From: Hyphomonas beringensis
GTDB taxonomy: Bacteria; Pseudomonadota; Alphaproteobacteria; Caulobacterales; Hyphomonadaceae
Assembly (NCBI RefSeq): GCF_000682755.1
Contig: NZ_AWFF01000002.1
Location: 1-64,000, forward strand
Direction: 5' to 3'
DNA: 64,000 bases
Shown here: positions 1 through 8,330 of the stretch, one piece after another
Layout of the letters: each line of letters begins with the position of its first letter
How positions within the stretch are numbered: the stretch's first letter is position 1
Notes under the pieces: model-generated
The model's database searches: none
What the model was told of the DNA's origin: nothing
Seen by the model: only the letters and a program-made list of their open reading frames with translations
Position numbers and translations under genes: made by a program

Positions 1-1399
<1,399 letters not shown>

Positions 1400-1445
1400 T
1401 CAGGCCTCCTCATCGATTCGTCAGATTCACCTTTATTTATAGGGG
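1400..1445 (-). promoter_or_regulatory. Probable gyrB promoter and leader with two GANTC sites
   Basis: On the minus strand a TATAAA box occupies 1441-1436, giving a likely start of transcription near 1428 and a short leader of about 30 bases to the gyrB ATG. No convincing -35 box is visible. Two GATTC (GANTC) sites, 1415-1419 and 1424-1428, sit inside this leader; GANTC is the CcrM methylation target of alphaproteobacteria. Promoter assignment is inference from position. Confidence 0.35.
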
Positions 1446-1650
1446 TTTCGGGGCGTAAAGGCCACAGCTGAGAGGGGCTTTTTGCAGCGTATAAATGGCA
1501 ATGAAATCAACGCTTTGCGGCGGTATTGCGCCCGCTGTGAATCCGCCTGCGGAATAAGGGGGCAAAAACGCGTGAAATTCCGCTGAATTCGCGCGGGAAT
1601 TCGGGGTGTTTCAGGGGCAGAAAGCGCCCGCTGGAGGCTTTTAAAGGAGG

Positions 1651-1690
1651 CCTGGGCCCGGAATGCCCGCAGGGCGATCCGGGACCCAGG
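1651..1690 (-). terminator. Probable terminator after the enoyl-CoA hydratase gene
   Basis: An inverted repeat pairs CCTGGGCCCGGA (1651-1662) with TCCGGGACCCAGG (1678-1690) with one bulged base, and a smaller CCC/GGG stem lies inside. On the minus strand it is followed by CCTCCTTTAAAAG, a weak U-tract. It sits 13 bases after the stop of the 1703-2461 gene. The rest of the 1400-1702 gap shows no gene; an imperfect GAATTC-flanked palindrome at 1585-1602 has no evident role. Confidence 0.5.
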
Positions 1691-1702
1691 GATGCCGGAA
1701 AC

Positions 1703-2461
1703 CTAGTCTTCGAACACCGGTTTGCGCTTCTGGGCGAAGGCAGCGGCGGCTTCGGCGAATTCGGGGGATTTGAGCTGTTCGCCGAAGATTTTGCCCTCTG
1801 CGTCCATGCGCGCCTTCACGGCGTCGCGATTGGCGCGGATTAGGGCCTTGGAGCGGCGCATGGCGGTTGGCGCAGAGGCGGCAATCGCGGCGGCCGTCTT
1901 CTGCGCGGCCGAGAGCAGCTCAGCCGCAGGCACCACGCGCGAGACGAGCCCGCTGGCAAGTGCCTCCTCAGCGGTCAGCACGCGGCCCGCCAGCAGGATG
2001 TCATTCGCCATGGAATTGCCCACGGTCAGCGGCAGCAGCAGGGAAGAGCCTGCCTCCGGCACCAGGCCGAGGGCCGTGAACGGCGCGCGGAAATCGGCCG
2101 TGTCGGCAGCATAGGCGATGTCACAATGCAGCAGCATGGTCAGCCCCACGCCGATGGCCGGGCCGTTCACGGCGGCAATCAGCGGTTTTTCTGCGTCGCG
2201 AATGGCGGCGAGGAAGCGCGCGACGGGCGGCTCGCCATCATTCATGTTGCCGGCGAAGTCTGTCAGGTCATTGCCAGCGGTGAACAATTCGCCCTGGCCT
2301 GTGATGATGATGGCGCGGACGGCCTTGTCGTCATTGGCGCCATTGATGGCATCCGCCAGCGCGGCATACATGGCCTGGGTCAGCGCATTCTTGCGCTCGG
2401 GACGGTTGATGGTGAGCGTCAGGACGCGGTTTTCAAGGCTCTGGGTAATATGCTCGCTCAT
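1703..2461 (-). CDS. Enoyl-CoA hydratase/isomerase (crotonase) family protein
   Basis: 252-residue crotonase-fold protein, probably acting on an acyl-CoA thioester in fatty-acid or related breakdown. Oxyanion-hole segments are visible as FTAGNDL (60-66) and NGPAIGVGLTML (99-110). The catalytic-type Glu is present in GLVPEAGSS (Glu136), which suggests hydratase or isomerase activity rather than a dead paralogue. Length is normal for the family. It stands alone between map and gyrB on the same strand, with a probable terminator after it. The exact substrate cannot be told from sequence; 2-(1,2-epoxyphenyl)acetyl-CoA isomerase-like or enoyl-CoA hydratase are both possible. Confidence 0.9.
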   Translation of the reverse strand: MSEHITQSLENRVLTLTINRPERKNALTQAMYAALADAINGANDDKAVRAIIITGQGELFTAGNDLTDFAGNMNDGEPPVARFLAAIRDAEKPLIAAVNGPAIGVGLTMLLHCDIAYAADTADFRAPFTALGLVPEAGSSLLLPLTVGNSMANDILLAGRVLTAEEALASGLVSRVVPAAELLSAAQKTAAAIAASAPTAMRRSKALIRANRDAVKARMDAEGKIFGEQLKSPEFAEAAAAFAQKRKPVFED

Positions 2462-2569
2462 AAGGGCGCTCCGCTTGTCAGAAAGGATCTGACAGCGGTT
2501 TGCGGGCTCGGGCGGGGCCCGTCAATGTCTGACCGTAGGGGAGAGGCATTGGCCCTTGCCTGCTGGGGA

Positions 2570-3349
2570 TCAGGCCGCCTTGAAGCCGGGCGCGCGTTCT
2601 TCCGGCCTGAGGGTCAGCACCTCGACGCCTGTGGCGGTGACGGCGACGGTATGTTCGAACTGGGCCGAGAGGCTGCCGTCTGCGGTGACAACCGTCCAGC
2701 CATCCTCTTCGGTCCTGACGGTGCGGCGGCCGCGATTGAGCATCGGTTCGATCGTGAAGACCATCCCCTCGCGCAGGGCAAGGCCGGTGCCGGGCTTGCC
2801 GAAATGCAGGATTTGCGGATCTTCATGCATCTCCCGGCCAATGCCATGGCCGCAATAATCCCGCACCACGGAATAGCCAGCGCGCTTGGCATGGCGCTCA
2901 ATCGCGTAGCCGATATCCCCCAGCTGCGCGCCAGGGCGCACCGCCTGGATGCCTTTCCACATGGCGGCATAGGCCGCCTGAACCAGACGTCTGGCCGCAA
3001 GGGTGACATCTCCCACCAGATAGGTTTTGGAGGAATCGGCGATATAGCCATTCTTTTCCAGCGTGATGTCGAAATTCACGATGTCGCCATCATGCAGAAT
3101 GTCCGTAGGCGACGGAACGCCATGACAGACCACCTGATTGATCGAGGCGTTCAGAACGAATTCAAAGCCATACTGCCCCTTGCTGGCAGGGCGGGCTTGC
3201 AGGTCATCCTCGATGAACCGCTCCGCAAGATCATTGATCTGCAGTGTTGATTTTCCGGCGAGGGGAATCGTATCCAGATGTTCGAACACGGACGCCAGCA
3301 GACGGCCGGATTCGGCCATCAGGGCGAGTTCCTGCGGGGTCTTGGTCAC
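2570..3349 (-). CDS. map: Type I methionine aminopeptidase
   Basis: Cytosolic metalloprotease that removes the N-terminal Met from nascent proteins. All five metal ligands of the pita-bread fold are present: Asp94, Asp105, His168, Glu201 and Glu232, plus the substrate-binding His76 in VCHGVPS. Length (259 aa) is typical of type I. The start is GTG at 3349, overlapping the stop of the upstream ParD-like gene by four bases (GTGA), so translation is likely coupled. This is therefore the second gene of a two-gene operon preceded by palindromes at 3579-3623. Genomes of this group usually also carry a stand-alone map elsewhere, so this copy may be a second MetAP; I cannot see that from here. Confidence 0.95.
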   Translation of the reverse strand: MTKTPQELALMAESGRLLASVFEHLDTIPLAGKSTLQINDLAERFIEDDLQARPASKGQYGFEFVLNASINQVVCHGVPSPTDILHDGDIVNFDITLEKNGYIADSSKTYLVGDVTLAARRLVQAAYAAMWKGIQAVRPGAQLGDIGYAIERHAKRAGYSVVRDYCGHGIGREMHEDPQILHFGKPGTGLALREGMVFTIEPMLNRGRRTVRTEEDGWTVVTADGSLSAQFEHTVAVTATGVEVLTLRPEERAPGFKAA

Positions 3350-3570
3350 GCGTCGCTTCCGGCCGGTTCTGGTGTGAGGGGCGGGGCCGATACGCCGGCC
3401 GCCTGCAGTTCACGCGTCAGGATTTCCGTAAAGCTGAGGGTTGGATTGGTCTCGCACAGCATGCCGATCCTGATCCAGTAGGCGGCCTGCGCGTTGATGG
3501 AGCGGCACGATACCTTGCTGGCCCGGCGTAGCTGGTCGTGCAGTTCATCTTCTATGTTTACGATGCCCAT
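3346..3570 (-). CDS. ParD-like antitoxin family protein
   Basis: 74-residue protein resembling the ParD-like family (Pfam family of type II antitoxin-like ribbon-helix-helix proteins). The N-terminal MGIVNIEDELHDQLRR followed by SRSINAQAAYWIRIG is the family hallmark: a beta strand for DNA binding then helices for dimerisation. The C-terminal part, rich in Pro and Ala, is probably flexible. No ParE, RelE or other recognised toxin is next to it; the only partner is the translationally coupled methionine aminopeptidase gene downstream. A 20-bp perfect palindrome begins 15 bases before its ATG, as expected for an autoregulating RHH protein. Family assignment is from memory of the motif; the function with MetAP is unknown. 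Confidence 0.8.
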   Translation of the reverse strand: MGIVNIEDELHDQLRRASKVSCRSINAQAAYWIRIGMLCETNPTLSFTEILTRELQAAGVSAPPLTPEPAGSDA

Positions 3571-3578
3571 TCCGGCCC

Positions 3579-3623
3579 CTCAATATGATTCATATATGAA
3601 TCATATACAAACCATATATTGAG
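3579..3623 (-). promoter_or_regulatory. Nested palindromic operator upstream of the ParD-like/map operon
   Basis: The sequence 3585-3604 is a perfect 20-bp palindrome (ATGATTCATA followed by its reverse complement). An outer inverted repeat, CTCAATAT at 3579-3586 and ATATTGAG at 3616-3623, encloses it, and an extra ATCATATAC/ACCATATAT pair of partial repeats lies between. The segment is strikingly AT-rich in GC-rich surroundings. It lies immediately before the ParD-like start codon (3570), the position expected for an autorepressor site covering the promoter. Binding by the ParD-like protein is inference. Confidence 0.7.
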
Positions 3624-3643
3624 GTGGCAAGAGTGATTGGGCC

Positions 3644-5677
3644 TCAGTCCTGCGAGGGCTTTTTGGGGCCCTTGCGGTGGACCTTGCCAGGCTTACCGGT
3701 TTTTGGGCCTGATTTGGCAAAGCCGGGTTTGGATTTGGCATGGGCCGGGCGGGCGCCCTTGTGCGCGCCAGCAGGTTTGCTGCCGGGCTTGAAGGGTTTG
3801 CCGCCAGTCTTGTTCTTGTCGAACGGTTTTTTCGGCTTGCGGCGCGGCGGGGCGTCTCCGTCAAAGGCGGCGAGCGGGTCCATGACCGGCTTGCCCGGGG
3901 CTTCGGCCGGTTTCTTCTGGATGCGCGGCTTGGGACGACGCGGGGCCTCGTCTTCCGGCGTATCGGGATGGCCGCCCTGAGGGGCAGGGGCCCCGTCCAG
4001 CGAGAAGGCGCGCAGACCTTTTTCCAGCGTGCCATCGGCCTTGATCGTGTCGAACAGGCGTTTCGCCGCGTCCGGCTTCAGCTCGACATGCGTGTCTGCC
4101 GGGTTGATGCGGATCGCGCCGATGTCTTCGCGGGACAGGCCGCCCGCCTTGCACAGCATGGGCAACAGCCAGCGGGCCTCGGCATTCTTGCGGCGGCCGA
4201 CATTCAGGCCGATCCAGGTGGCGTTTTCAAAGCCGGGCTGAGGCTCACGTGGGCGGCGTTCCCGCGGCTCGCGCGGGGGACGGTCATCCCGGTTGCGGTC
4301 CGGGCGGTCGCGGCGATCTCCGCGCTCACCGCGTTCCTTGCGATCGCGCGCAGGCGGACGGTCATCCACTTCGCGCAAATCTTCCGGCGCGGTGCGTTCA
4401 GAGCGGTGACGGCGGACAAAGGCCGCAGCGACCTGTTCGGCGCCATAGGTATCGATCAGGATGCGGGCGAGGTTTGCGTCTGCGCTGGTTGCGTCTTCAG
4501 TAAAGATCGGATCGGCCATCAGGCGGGCATCATCCTGCGCGCTGATTTCTTCCGCAGACGGTGGTTTTCCGAAGTTTGCCTCGATGCGGGCATCTTTCAG
4601 CAGACGCTCCACCCGGCGGCGGGCACGGGGCGTGACCAGCAGAACACTGGTGCCCTTGCGGCCCGCGCGGCCTGTGCGGCCAGACCGGTGCAGCAGGGTT
4701 GCCGGATCCCGTGGCAGGTCTGCATGGATGACCAGGCCGAGATTTTTCAGGTCCAGTCCGCGTGCAGCGACATCTGTCGCGATGCAGACGCGGGCGCGGC
4801 CATCGCGCAGGGCCTGCAGGGCATTGCCGCGTTCTTTCTGGCTCAACTCACCCGACAGGGCGACAACCGGGAAGCCGCGATTGCCCATCCGGCTCATCAG
4901 CTTGTTCACGGCGGCGCGCGTCGTGCAGAAGACAAGCGCGGTTTCGCTGTCGGAATGGCGCACAATATTGACGATAGCGTTTTCTTCATCGCCCGGGGCG
5001 ACGAGCAGGGCCTTGTAGTCAATATCGACGTGCTGTTCCTTTTCCGCCGCGGTCGTGATGCGCTGGGCATCGCGCTGATAGCGGCCGGCCAGGGCAGCGA
5101 TGCCTTTCGGCACGGTGGCCGAAAACATTAGTGTACGGCGGGTTTCGGGCGTACCCTGAAGAATGAATTCCAGCTCGTCGCGGAAGCCCATGTCGAGCAT
5201 CTCGTCGGCCTCGTCCAGCACGACGACGCGGATGCCGGATGTAATGAGCGAGCCACGGCGGATATGGTCAGCGAGGCGTCCGGGCGTGCCGACAACAATG
5301 TGCGCACCCCGGCCAAGGGCGCGGCGTTCATCGCGCATGTCCATGCCGCCGACACAGGTGGCAAGACGCGCACCGGACGGGCCATAGAGCCATTGCAATT
5401 CACGGGCGACCTGTTGGGCCAGTTCGCGGGTCGGGGCAACGATGATGGCGAGCGGCGCATCGGCCGGGGCGAACCGGTCAGCGCCGCCGAACAGATCCTC
5501 TGCCATGGCGAGGCCAAAGCCGACCGTCTTGCCGGAGCCTGTCTGCGCGGAAACGAGCAGATCCTTTCCGGCGAGGTCTGGCTGGATTACGGCGGTCTGG
5601 ACCTGGGTCAGCGTGTCATAGCCACGCTCGGCAAGGGCCTCGGCGAGCGCCGATGGGATGAAAGGGGCAGTCGTCAT
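3644..5677 (-). CDS. DEAD-box ATP-dependent RNA helicase with DbpA-type C-terminal domain
   Basis: RNA helicase of about 677 residues, probably acting in ribosome assembly or cold-stress RNA remodelling. Motif I AQTGSGKT (44-51), PTRELA (82-87), TPGR (131-134), DEAD (155-158), SAT, and the C-terminal-lobe motifs ATDVAARGLD and HRSGRTGRAGR are all present. After the core comes an Arg/Asp-rich linker, then a DbpA-like RNA-binding segment (WIGLNVGRRKNAEARWLLPML), and a long Lys/Pro/Gly-rich basic tail. The frame is open back to 5767, but the conserved fold begins at MTTAPFIPSAL, so I place the start at 5677; its ribosome site is weak. deaD/csdA-like is the nearest label. Confidence 0.93.
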   Translation of the reverse strand: MTTAPFIPSALAEALAERGYDTLTQVQTAVIQPDLAGKDLLVSAQTGSGKTVGFGLAMAEDLFGGADRFAPADAPLAIIVAPTRELAQQVARELQWLYGPSGARLATCVGGMDMRDERRALGRGAHIVVGTPGRLADHIRRGSLITSGIRVVVLDEADEMLDMGFRDELEFILQGTPETRRTLMFSATVPKGIAALAGRYQRDAQRITTAAEKEQHVDIDYKALLVAPGDEENAIVNIVRHSDSETALVFCTTRAAVNKLMSRMGNRGFPVVALSGELSQKERGNALQALRDGRARVCIATDVAARGLDLKNLGLVIHADLPRDPATLLHRSGRTGRAGRKGTSVLLVTPRARRRVERLLKDARIEANFGKPPSAEEISAQDDARLMADPIFTEDATSADANLARILIDTYGAEQVAAAFVRRHRSERTAPEDLREVDDRPPARDRKERGERGDRRDRPDRNRDDRPPREPRERRPREPQPGFENATWIGLNVGRRKNAEARWLLPMLCKAGGLSREDIGAIRINPADTHVELKPDAAKRLFDTIKADGTLEKGLRAFSLDGAPAPQGGHPDTPEDEAPRRPKPRIQKKPAEAPGKPVMDPLAAFDGDAPPRRKPKKPFDKNKTGGKPFKPGSKPAGAHKGARPAHAKSKPGFAKSGPKTGKPGKVHRKGPKKPSQD

Positions 5678-5808
5678 GTATAGGGCTTTCTGGGGCGCAG
5701 GCGCTGATTTGAGCGCGGCGCAGGAGTGTTCTCGCGCCCTATGACACGTTTTCAGGCTGAGCGCCATGTTTATGGCACACCTGCCTCAGGCCCGCCCTGA
5801 CGGGCTAA

Positions 5809-6585
5809 TCAGGCCATTTGCGCCTTGTAAGCTTTGTGTTCGGGTTCGATGAGGCCGAGTTTCCAATAGGAGCTGACATAGGTCAGCTCTTTCGGGGAAG
5901 GGCGTTCTGCGCGAAAATAGGTGCGCAATGCCCCGGCAAGGGCGAATTCTCCGGCGACAAAGACGCTGGGGGTTCCATCACGCCAGGCCATGTTCGTGAC
6001 GGCATCTGTCAATGCATCGCTCGGGGCATGCGGATCTGATTTGATGATCCAGTGCACATTGATTCCTGCGGGTATACGGATGGGCTGGCGATCTTCCTCG
6101 CTGAGGATTTCGAAAAAGGCATCTCCCACGGCGGATGGGGGCAGGGCCTCCAATTCGACCGCGGCAGCGGGGATGGCCGCCATGTCTGCAATGAACAGGT
6201 GCCAGGCTGCGCCGTCTGTACCGAATTTCAGCGTGCCGGGTCGCGAGATCAGGATGCGGTCGCCCGGCTTTGCCTGGCTGGCCCATGGGCCGGCAATGCC
6301 GTCATCGCCATGCACGACGAAATCAATGTCGAACGTCTTCTCGGCGGGGCTGACATTGCGCAGCGTATAGGTGCGCATCCGGGCCTTGAAATTTGCGGGA
6401 TCGACAGGCGGCGGGCCGGTCTCGCCGGGCGCCGGGGCGACGACTTTCAGATACCCGCCCGGTGCCCCTGGTGAGAAATCCGCTGCAAGCTCTGACTGGA
6501 AGCTGAGGCGGTACATGTGCGGCGTGAGGGCCTTGGTGCCCAGGACAATGGCTTCGCCGAAACGGGGCGCTTGGGGAGATGGCAT
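5809..6585 (-). CDS. Siderophore-interacting protein (ferric-siderophore reductase, ViuB/SIP family)
   Basis: 258-residue FAD/NAD(P)H reductase that would release iron from ferric siderophores in the cytosol. The N-terminal FAD-binding barrel carries the MRTYTLR signature (about residues 69-75), which binds the flavin, and the C-terminal SIP domain ends in the characteristic SYWKLGLIEPEHKAYK segment. Length is normal. A Fur-box-like site lies 19-39 bases before the start, supporting iron regulation. It is a single-gene unit; no siderophore transporter is adjacent. Confidence 0.92.
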   Translation of the reverse strand: MPSPQAPRFGEAIVLGTKALTPHMYRLSFQSELAADFSPGAPGGYLKVVAPAPGETGPPPVDPANFKARMRTYTLRNVSPAEKTFDIDFVVHGDDGIAGPWASQAKPGDRILISRPGTLKFGTDGAAWHLFIADMAAIPAAAVELEALPPSAVGDAFFEILSEEDRQPIRIPAGINVHWIIKSDPHAPSDALTDAVTNMAWRDGTPSVFVAGEFALAGALRTYFRAERPSPKELTYVSSYWKLGLIEPEHKAYKAQMA

Positions 6586-6603
6586 GGACGACAGGCTCCT
6601 GAT

Positions 6604-6624
6604 TGCGATTTATTCTCATTCGCA
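6604..6624 (-). promoter_or_regulatory. Fur-box-like inverted repeat
   Basis: On the minus strand the core reads AATGAGAATAAAT, close to the AATGAGAAT half-site of classical Fur boxes, and it is flanked by TGCGA and TCGCA arms that form an inverted repeat (6604-6608 and 6620-6624). It lies directly upstream of the siderophore-interacting protein gene, as expected for an iron-repressed promoter. Which regulator binds (Fur, or another alphaproteobacterial iron regulator) is inference. Confidence 0.6.
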
Positions 6625-6680
6625 TTTAGGGGTGTGTCTGACTTTATTCAACCCGGCGTGCTGGATTGGGCTGGCTGTCC

Positions 6681-7115
6681 TTACCAGTTCATCGGGCGGG
6701 GGATGCAGCTGGCGGTGGCCTGGGCGAGGAGTTTTCCGTCTTCGCTGGTCAGCTCTCCACGCGTGAAGATGCCGGAGCGGCCGCGCCGCACGCATTCGCC
6801 GCGCCCGATCAGGCGCACGCCGACCGGAACAGGGCGGATGTAAGAGGTCGTCATCTGCAAGGTGGGCGCCATGGCCGGGCCATCCTGCGCGATGGAGCCG
6901 GCAATGCTCATCACTTCATCCAGCATGGCGGAGATAAAGCCGCCCTGCGCGTCGCCGCCGGGATTGGTGGCCTCGGGCGGCAGCAAGAAGGCAGCCTCGA
7001 TCCAGGCCTCCTCTTCATTGAACTCAATCAGTTCGAAGCCGACAAAGGCGGCGGCCTTCGGCAGCTCTCTCTTGGTCAGCATGTCGAGCCAGAAGTCGCG
7101 TTTGTCGAAACTCAT
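6681..7115 (-). CDS. PaaI-family hotdog thioesterase (second of a tandem pair)
   Basis: 144-residue hotdog-fold protein, likely hydrolysing an acyl-CoA. The conserved helix segment AQGGFISAMLDEVMS (about 57-71) contains the Gly-Gly and Asp-Glu positions used by PaaI-type thioesterases. Its ATG at 7115 shares one base with the stop of the upstream paralogue (TGATG), so the two are translationally coupled. Substrate unknown. It resembles its neighbour through the same QGGFISAMLDE core, suggesting an old tandem duplication or a heteromeric enzyme. Confidence 0.88.
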   Translation of the reverse strand: MSFDKRDFWLDMLTKRELPKAAAFVGFELIEFNEEEAWIEAAFLLPPEATNPGGDAQGGFISAMLDEVMSIAGSIAQDGPAMAPTLQMTTSYIRPVPVGVRLIGRGECVRRGRSGIFTRGELTSEDGKLLAQATASCIPRPMNW

Positions 7116-7570
7116 CAGCTGAGCCTTTTGAACAGCATCGGGATGGCCGTCGCGGTGGCCTTGGCAACCAGCTTGCCGTCCGGGTCAAAACATTCGGCTT
7201 CCATGAAGGCCGCAGACTTTCCGAGGCGCAGGATGCGGGCCTCGACGCTGGCCTTGCCGGGCATCAGGCGGCGCAGGAAGCTGGTCTTCATTTCCAGGGT
7301 TGGCGCGGTCATCGTGATGTTGGACGCGATGATCACACAGGTGCTCATCGCTTCGTCCAGCATGGCGGAGATGAAGCCGCCCTGTACGGCGCCGGTCGGG
7401 TTGGCGAAGCTGGGGGAGACGTCAAAGTCCATCCGTATGCGCATCTTGTCCTGCTCGACTTCCGCCAGGCGCATGCCGAGCGTATCCGAACAGGGCGGAC
7501 GCTTCTTGGAATTCTGAAAGCGTGCGAGCATCTCGGCGTCCGAGACGCGGGGCTTTTCCGTATCTGACAT
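7115..7570 (-). CDS. PaaI-family hotdog thioesterase (first of a tandem pair)
   Basis: 151-residue hotdog-fold thioesterase with the core VQGGFISAMLDEAMS (about 63-77). The N-terminal extension contains a polar stretch not found in the downstream paralogue. The pair forms an operon with a one-base overlap, and it starts 14 bases after the sspB stop codon, so all three may be cotranscribed. Acyl-CoA substrate not predictable. Confidence 0.88.
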   Translation of the reverse strand: MSDTEKPRVSDAEMLARFQNSKKRPPCSDTLGMRLAEVEQDKMRIRMDFDVSPSFANPTGAVQGGFISAMLDEAMSTCVIIASNITMTAPTLEMKTSFLRRLMPGKASVEARILRLGKSAAFMEAECFDPDGKLVAKATATAIPMLFKRLS

Positions 7571-7583
7571 TCAGGCGGCCCCG

Positions 7584-8057
7584 TTACTTGCGGCGGAAGG
7601 CGTCCAGATTGACGACCGTGCCCGGCGTTTCTTCGTCGGAATCGGCGGCCTGATGTTCGGCCTGAACCTCAGCGGCAGGGGAGATGACGGTGTCATCCTT
7701 GTTGGCCGATTCAAACGTAAGGCCGAAATTCACGGACGGGTCCACAAAGCGCGTGATCGCCGAATAGGGGATGAACAAATGCTGTGGCACGCCGGAGAAT
7801 TTCAGGATGATTTCGAAATGGCCGTCATGCACTTCCAGGTCCCAATACTGGTGCTGGATGACAATGGTCATGTCCTCCGGGAAGCGTTCGACCAGATAGT
7901 CGGCAATCTTTACGCCGGGCGCCTTGGTGCGGAAGCTGAGATAGAAGTGATGCTCTCCCGGCAGGCCGCCGCTGCTGCGGCCCTGCTTCAGCGCCTCACG
8001 CACAACGCCGCGCATGGCTGCCTGGGTGAGCGCTTCGTAGCCAATATAGTCCGTCAT
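7584..8057 (-). CDS. sspB: ClpXP adaptor SspB, alphaproteobacterial type
   Basis: 157-residue adaptor that binds ssrA-tagged proteins and delivers them to ClpXP. The N-terminal dimerising and peptide-binding domain (about 1-118) shows the alpha-type sequence YEALTQAAMRGVVRE, LPGEHHFYLSF and IQHQYWDLEV. An acidic linker follows, and the last residues VVNLDAFRRK are the ClpX-binding tail. The same window encodes the tmRNA (20368-20688) whose tag this adaptor would recognise. It is the first gene of a probable operon with the two thioesterases. Confidence 0.94.
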   Translation of the reverse strand: MTDYIGYEALTQAAMRGVVREALKQGRSSGGLPGEHHFYLSFRTKAPGVKIADYLVERFPEDMTIVIQHQYWDLEVHDGHFEIILKFSGVPQHLFIPYSAITRFVDPSVNFGLTFESANKDDTVISPAAEVQAEHQAADSDEETPGTVVNLDAFRRK

Positions 8058-8330
8058 AGGCGCGCAGTTTCCCGGTTCGTTAATAATTCATCGCGATGCA
8101 CATACAGTAAGCGCGCATGGCTGCAGCCGCAACGGCCTTCGCACAATGGGCGAGGAAAAATTCTTCGTTCGCTTTGTCTGGCAGAGCGGTGGCGGGACGT
8201 CTCGTTAAGGAATTGGCGCCTTGTTTCGCGGGCGCTATTTGGCGGTGGCAAGGCTGGTCAGCCTGCGGGCCGTGGCCTAGGCTATCCCCAGCTTTGTGCA
8301 CAATAATATACGCGAGCGGGAGGAGACCAC
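8058..8330. other. Divergent intergenic region, no gene seen
   Basis: This 273-bp gap separates the starts of sspB (minus) and the PLP enzyme (plus). Frames through it lack ribosome sites and codon bias. A perfect 10-bp palindrome TTGTGCACAA lies at 8294-8303, about 28 bases before the plus-strand ATG, and could be a small operator. The ribosome site GGGAGGAG precedes the 8331 start. Confidence 0.4.

Noticed and set aside
1585-1602. GAATTC-flanked imperfect palindrome
   Set aside because: Two mismatches in the centre, no gene start in a suitable position, and no repeated copy seen.
2126-3250. 374-codon plus-strand ORF
   Set aside because: Antisense to the enoyl-CoA hydratase and map, both of which carry intact motifs.
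3740-5131. 463-codon plus-strand ORF
   Set aside because: Antisense shadow of the DEAD-box helicase, a consequence of GC-rich codon structure.
8294-8303. TTGTGCACAA as a DnaA box or origin element
   Set aside because: Only a partial match to the DnaA box, single copy, no AT-rich unwinding region and no origin genes nearby.
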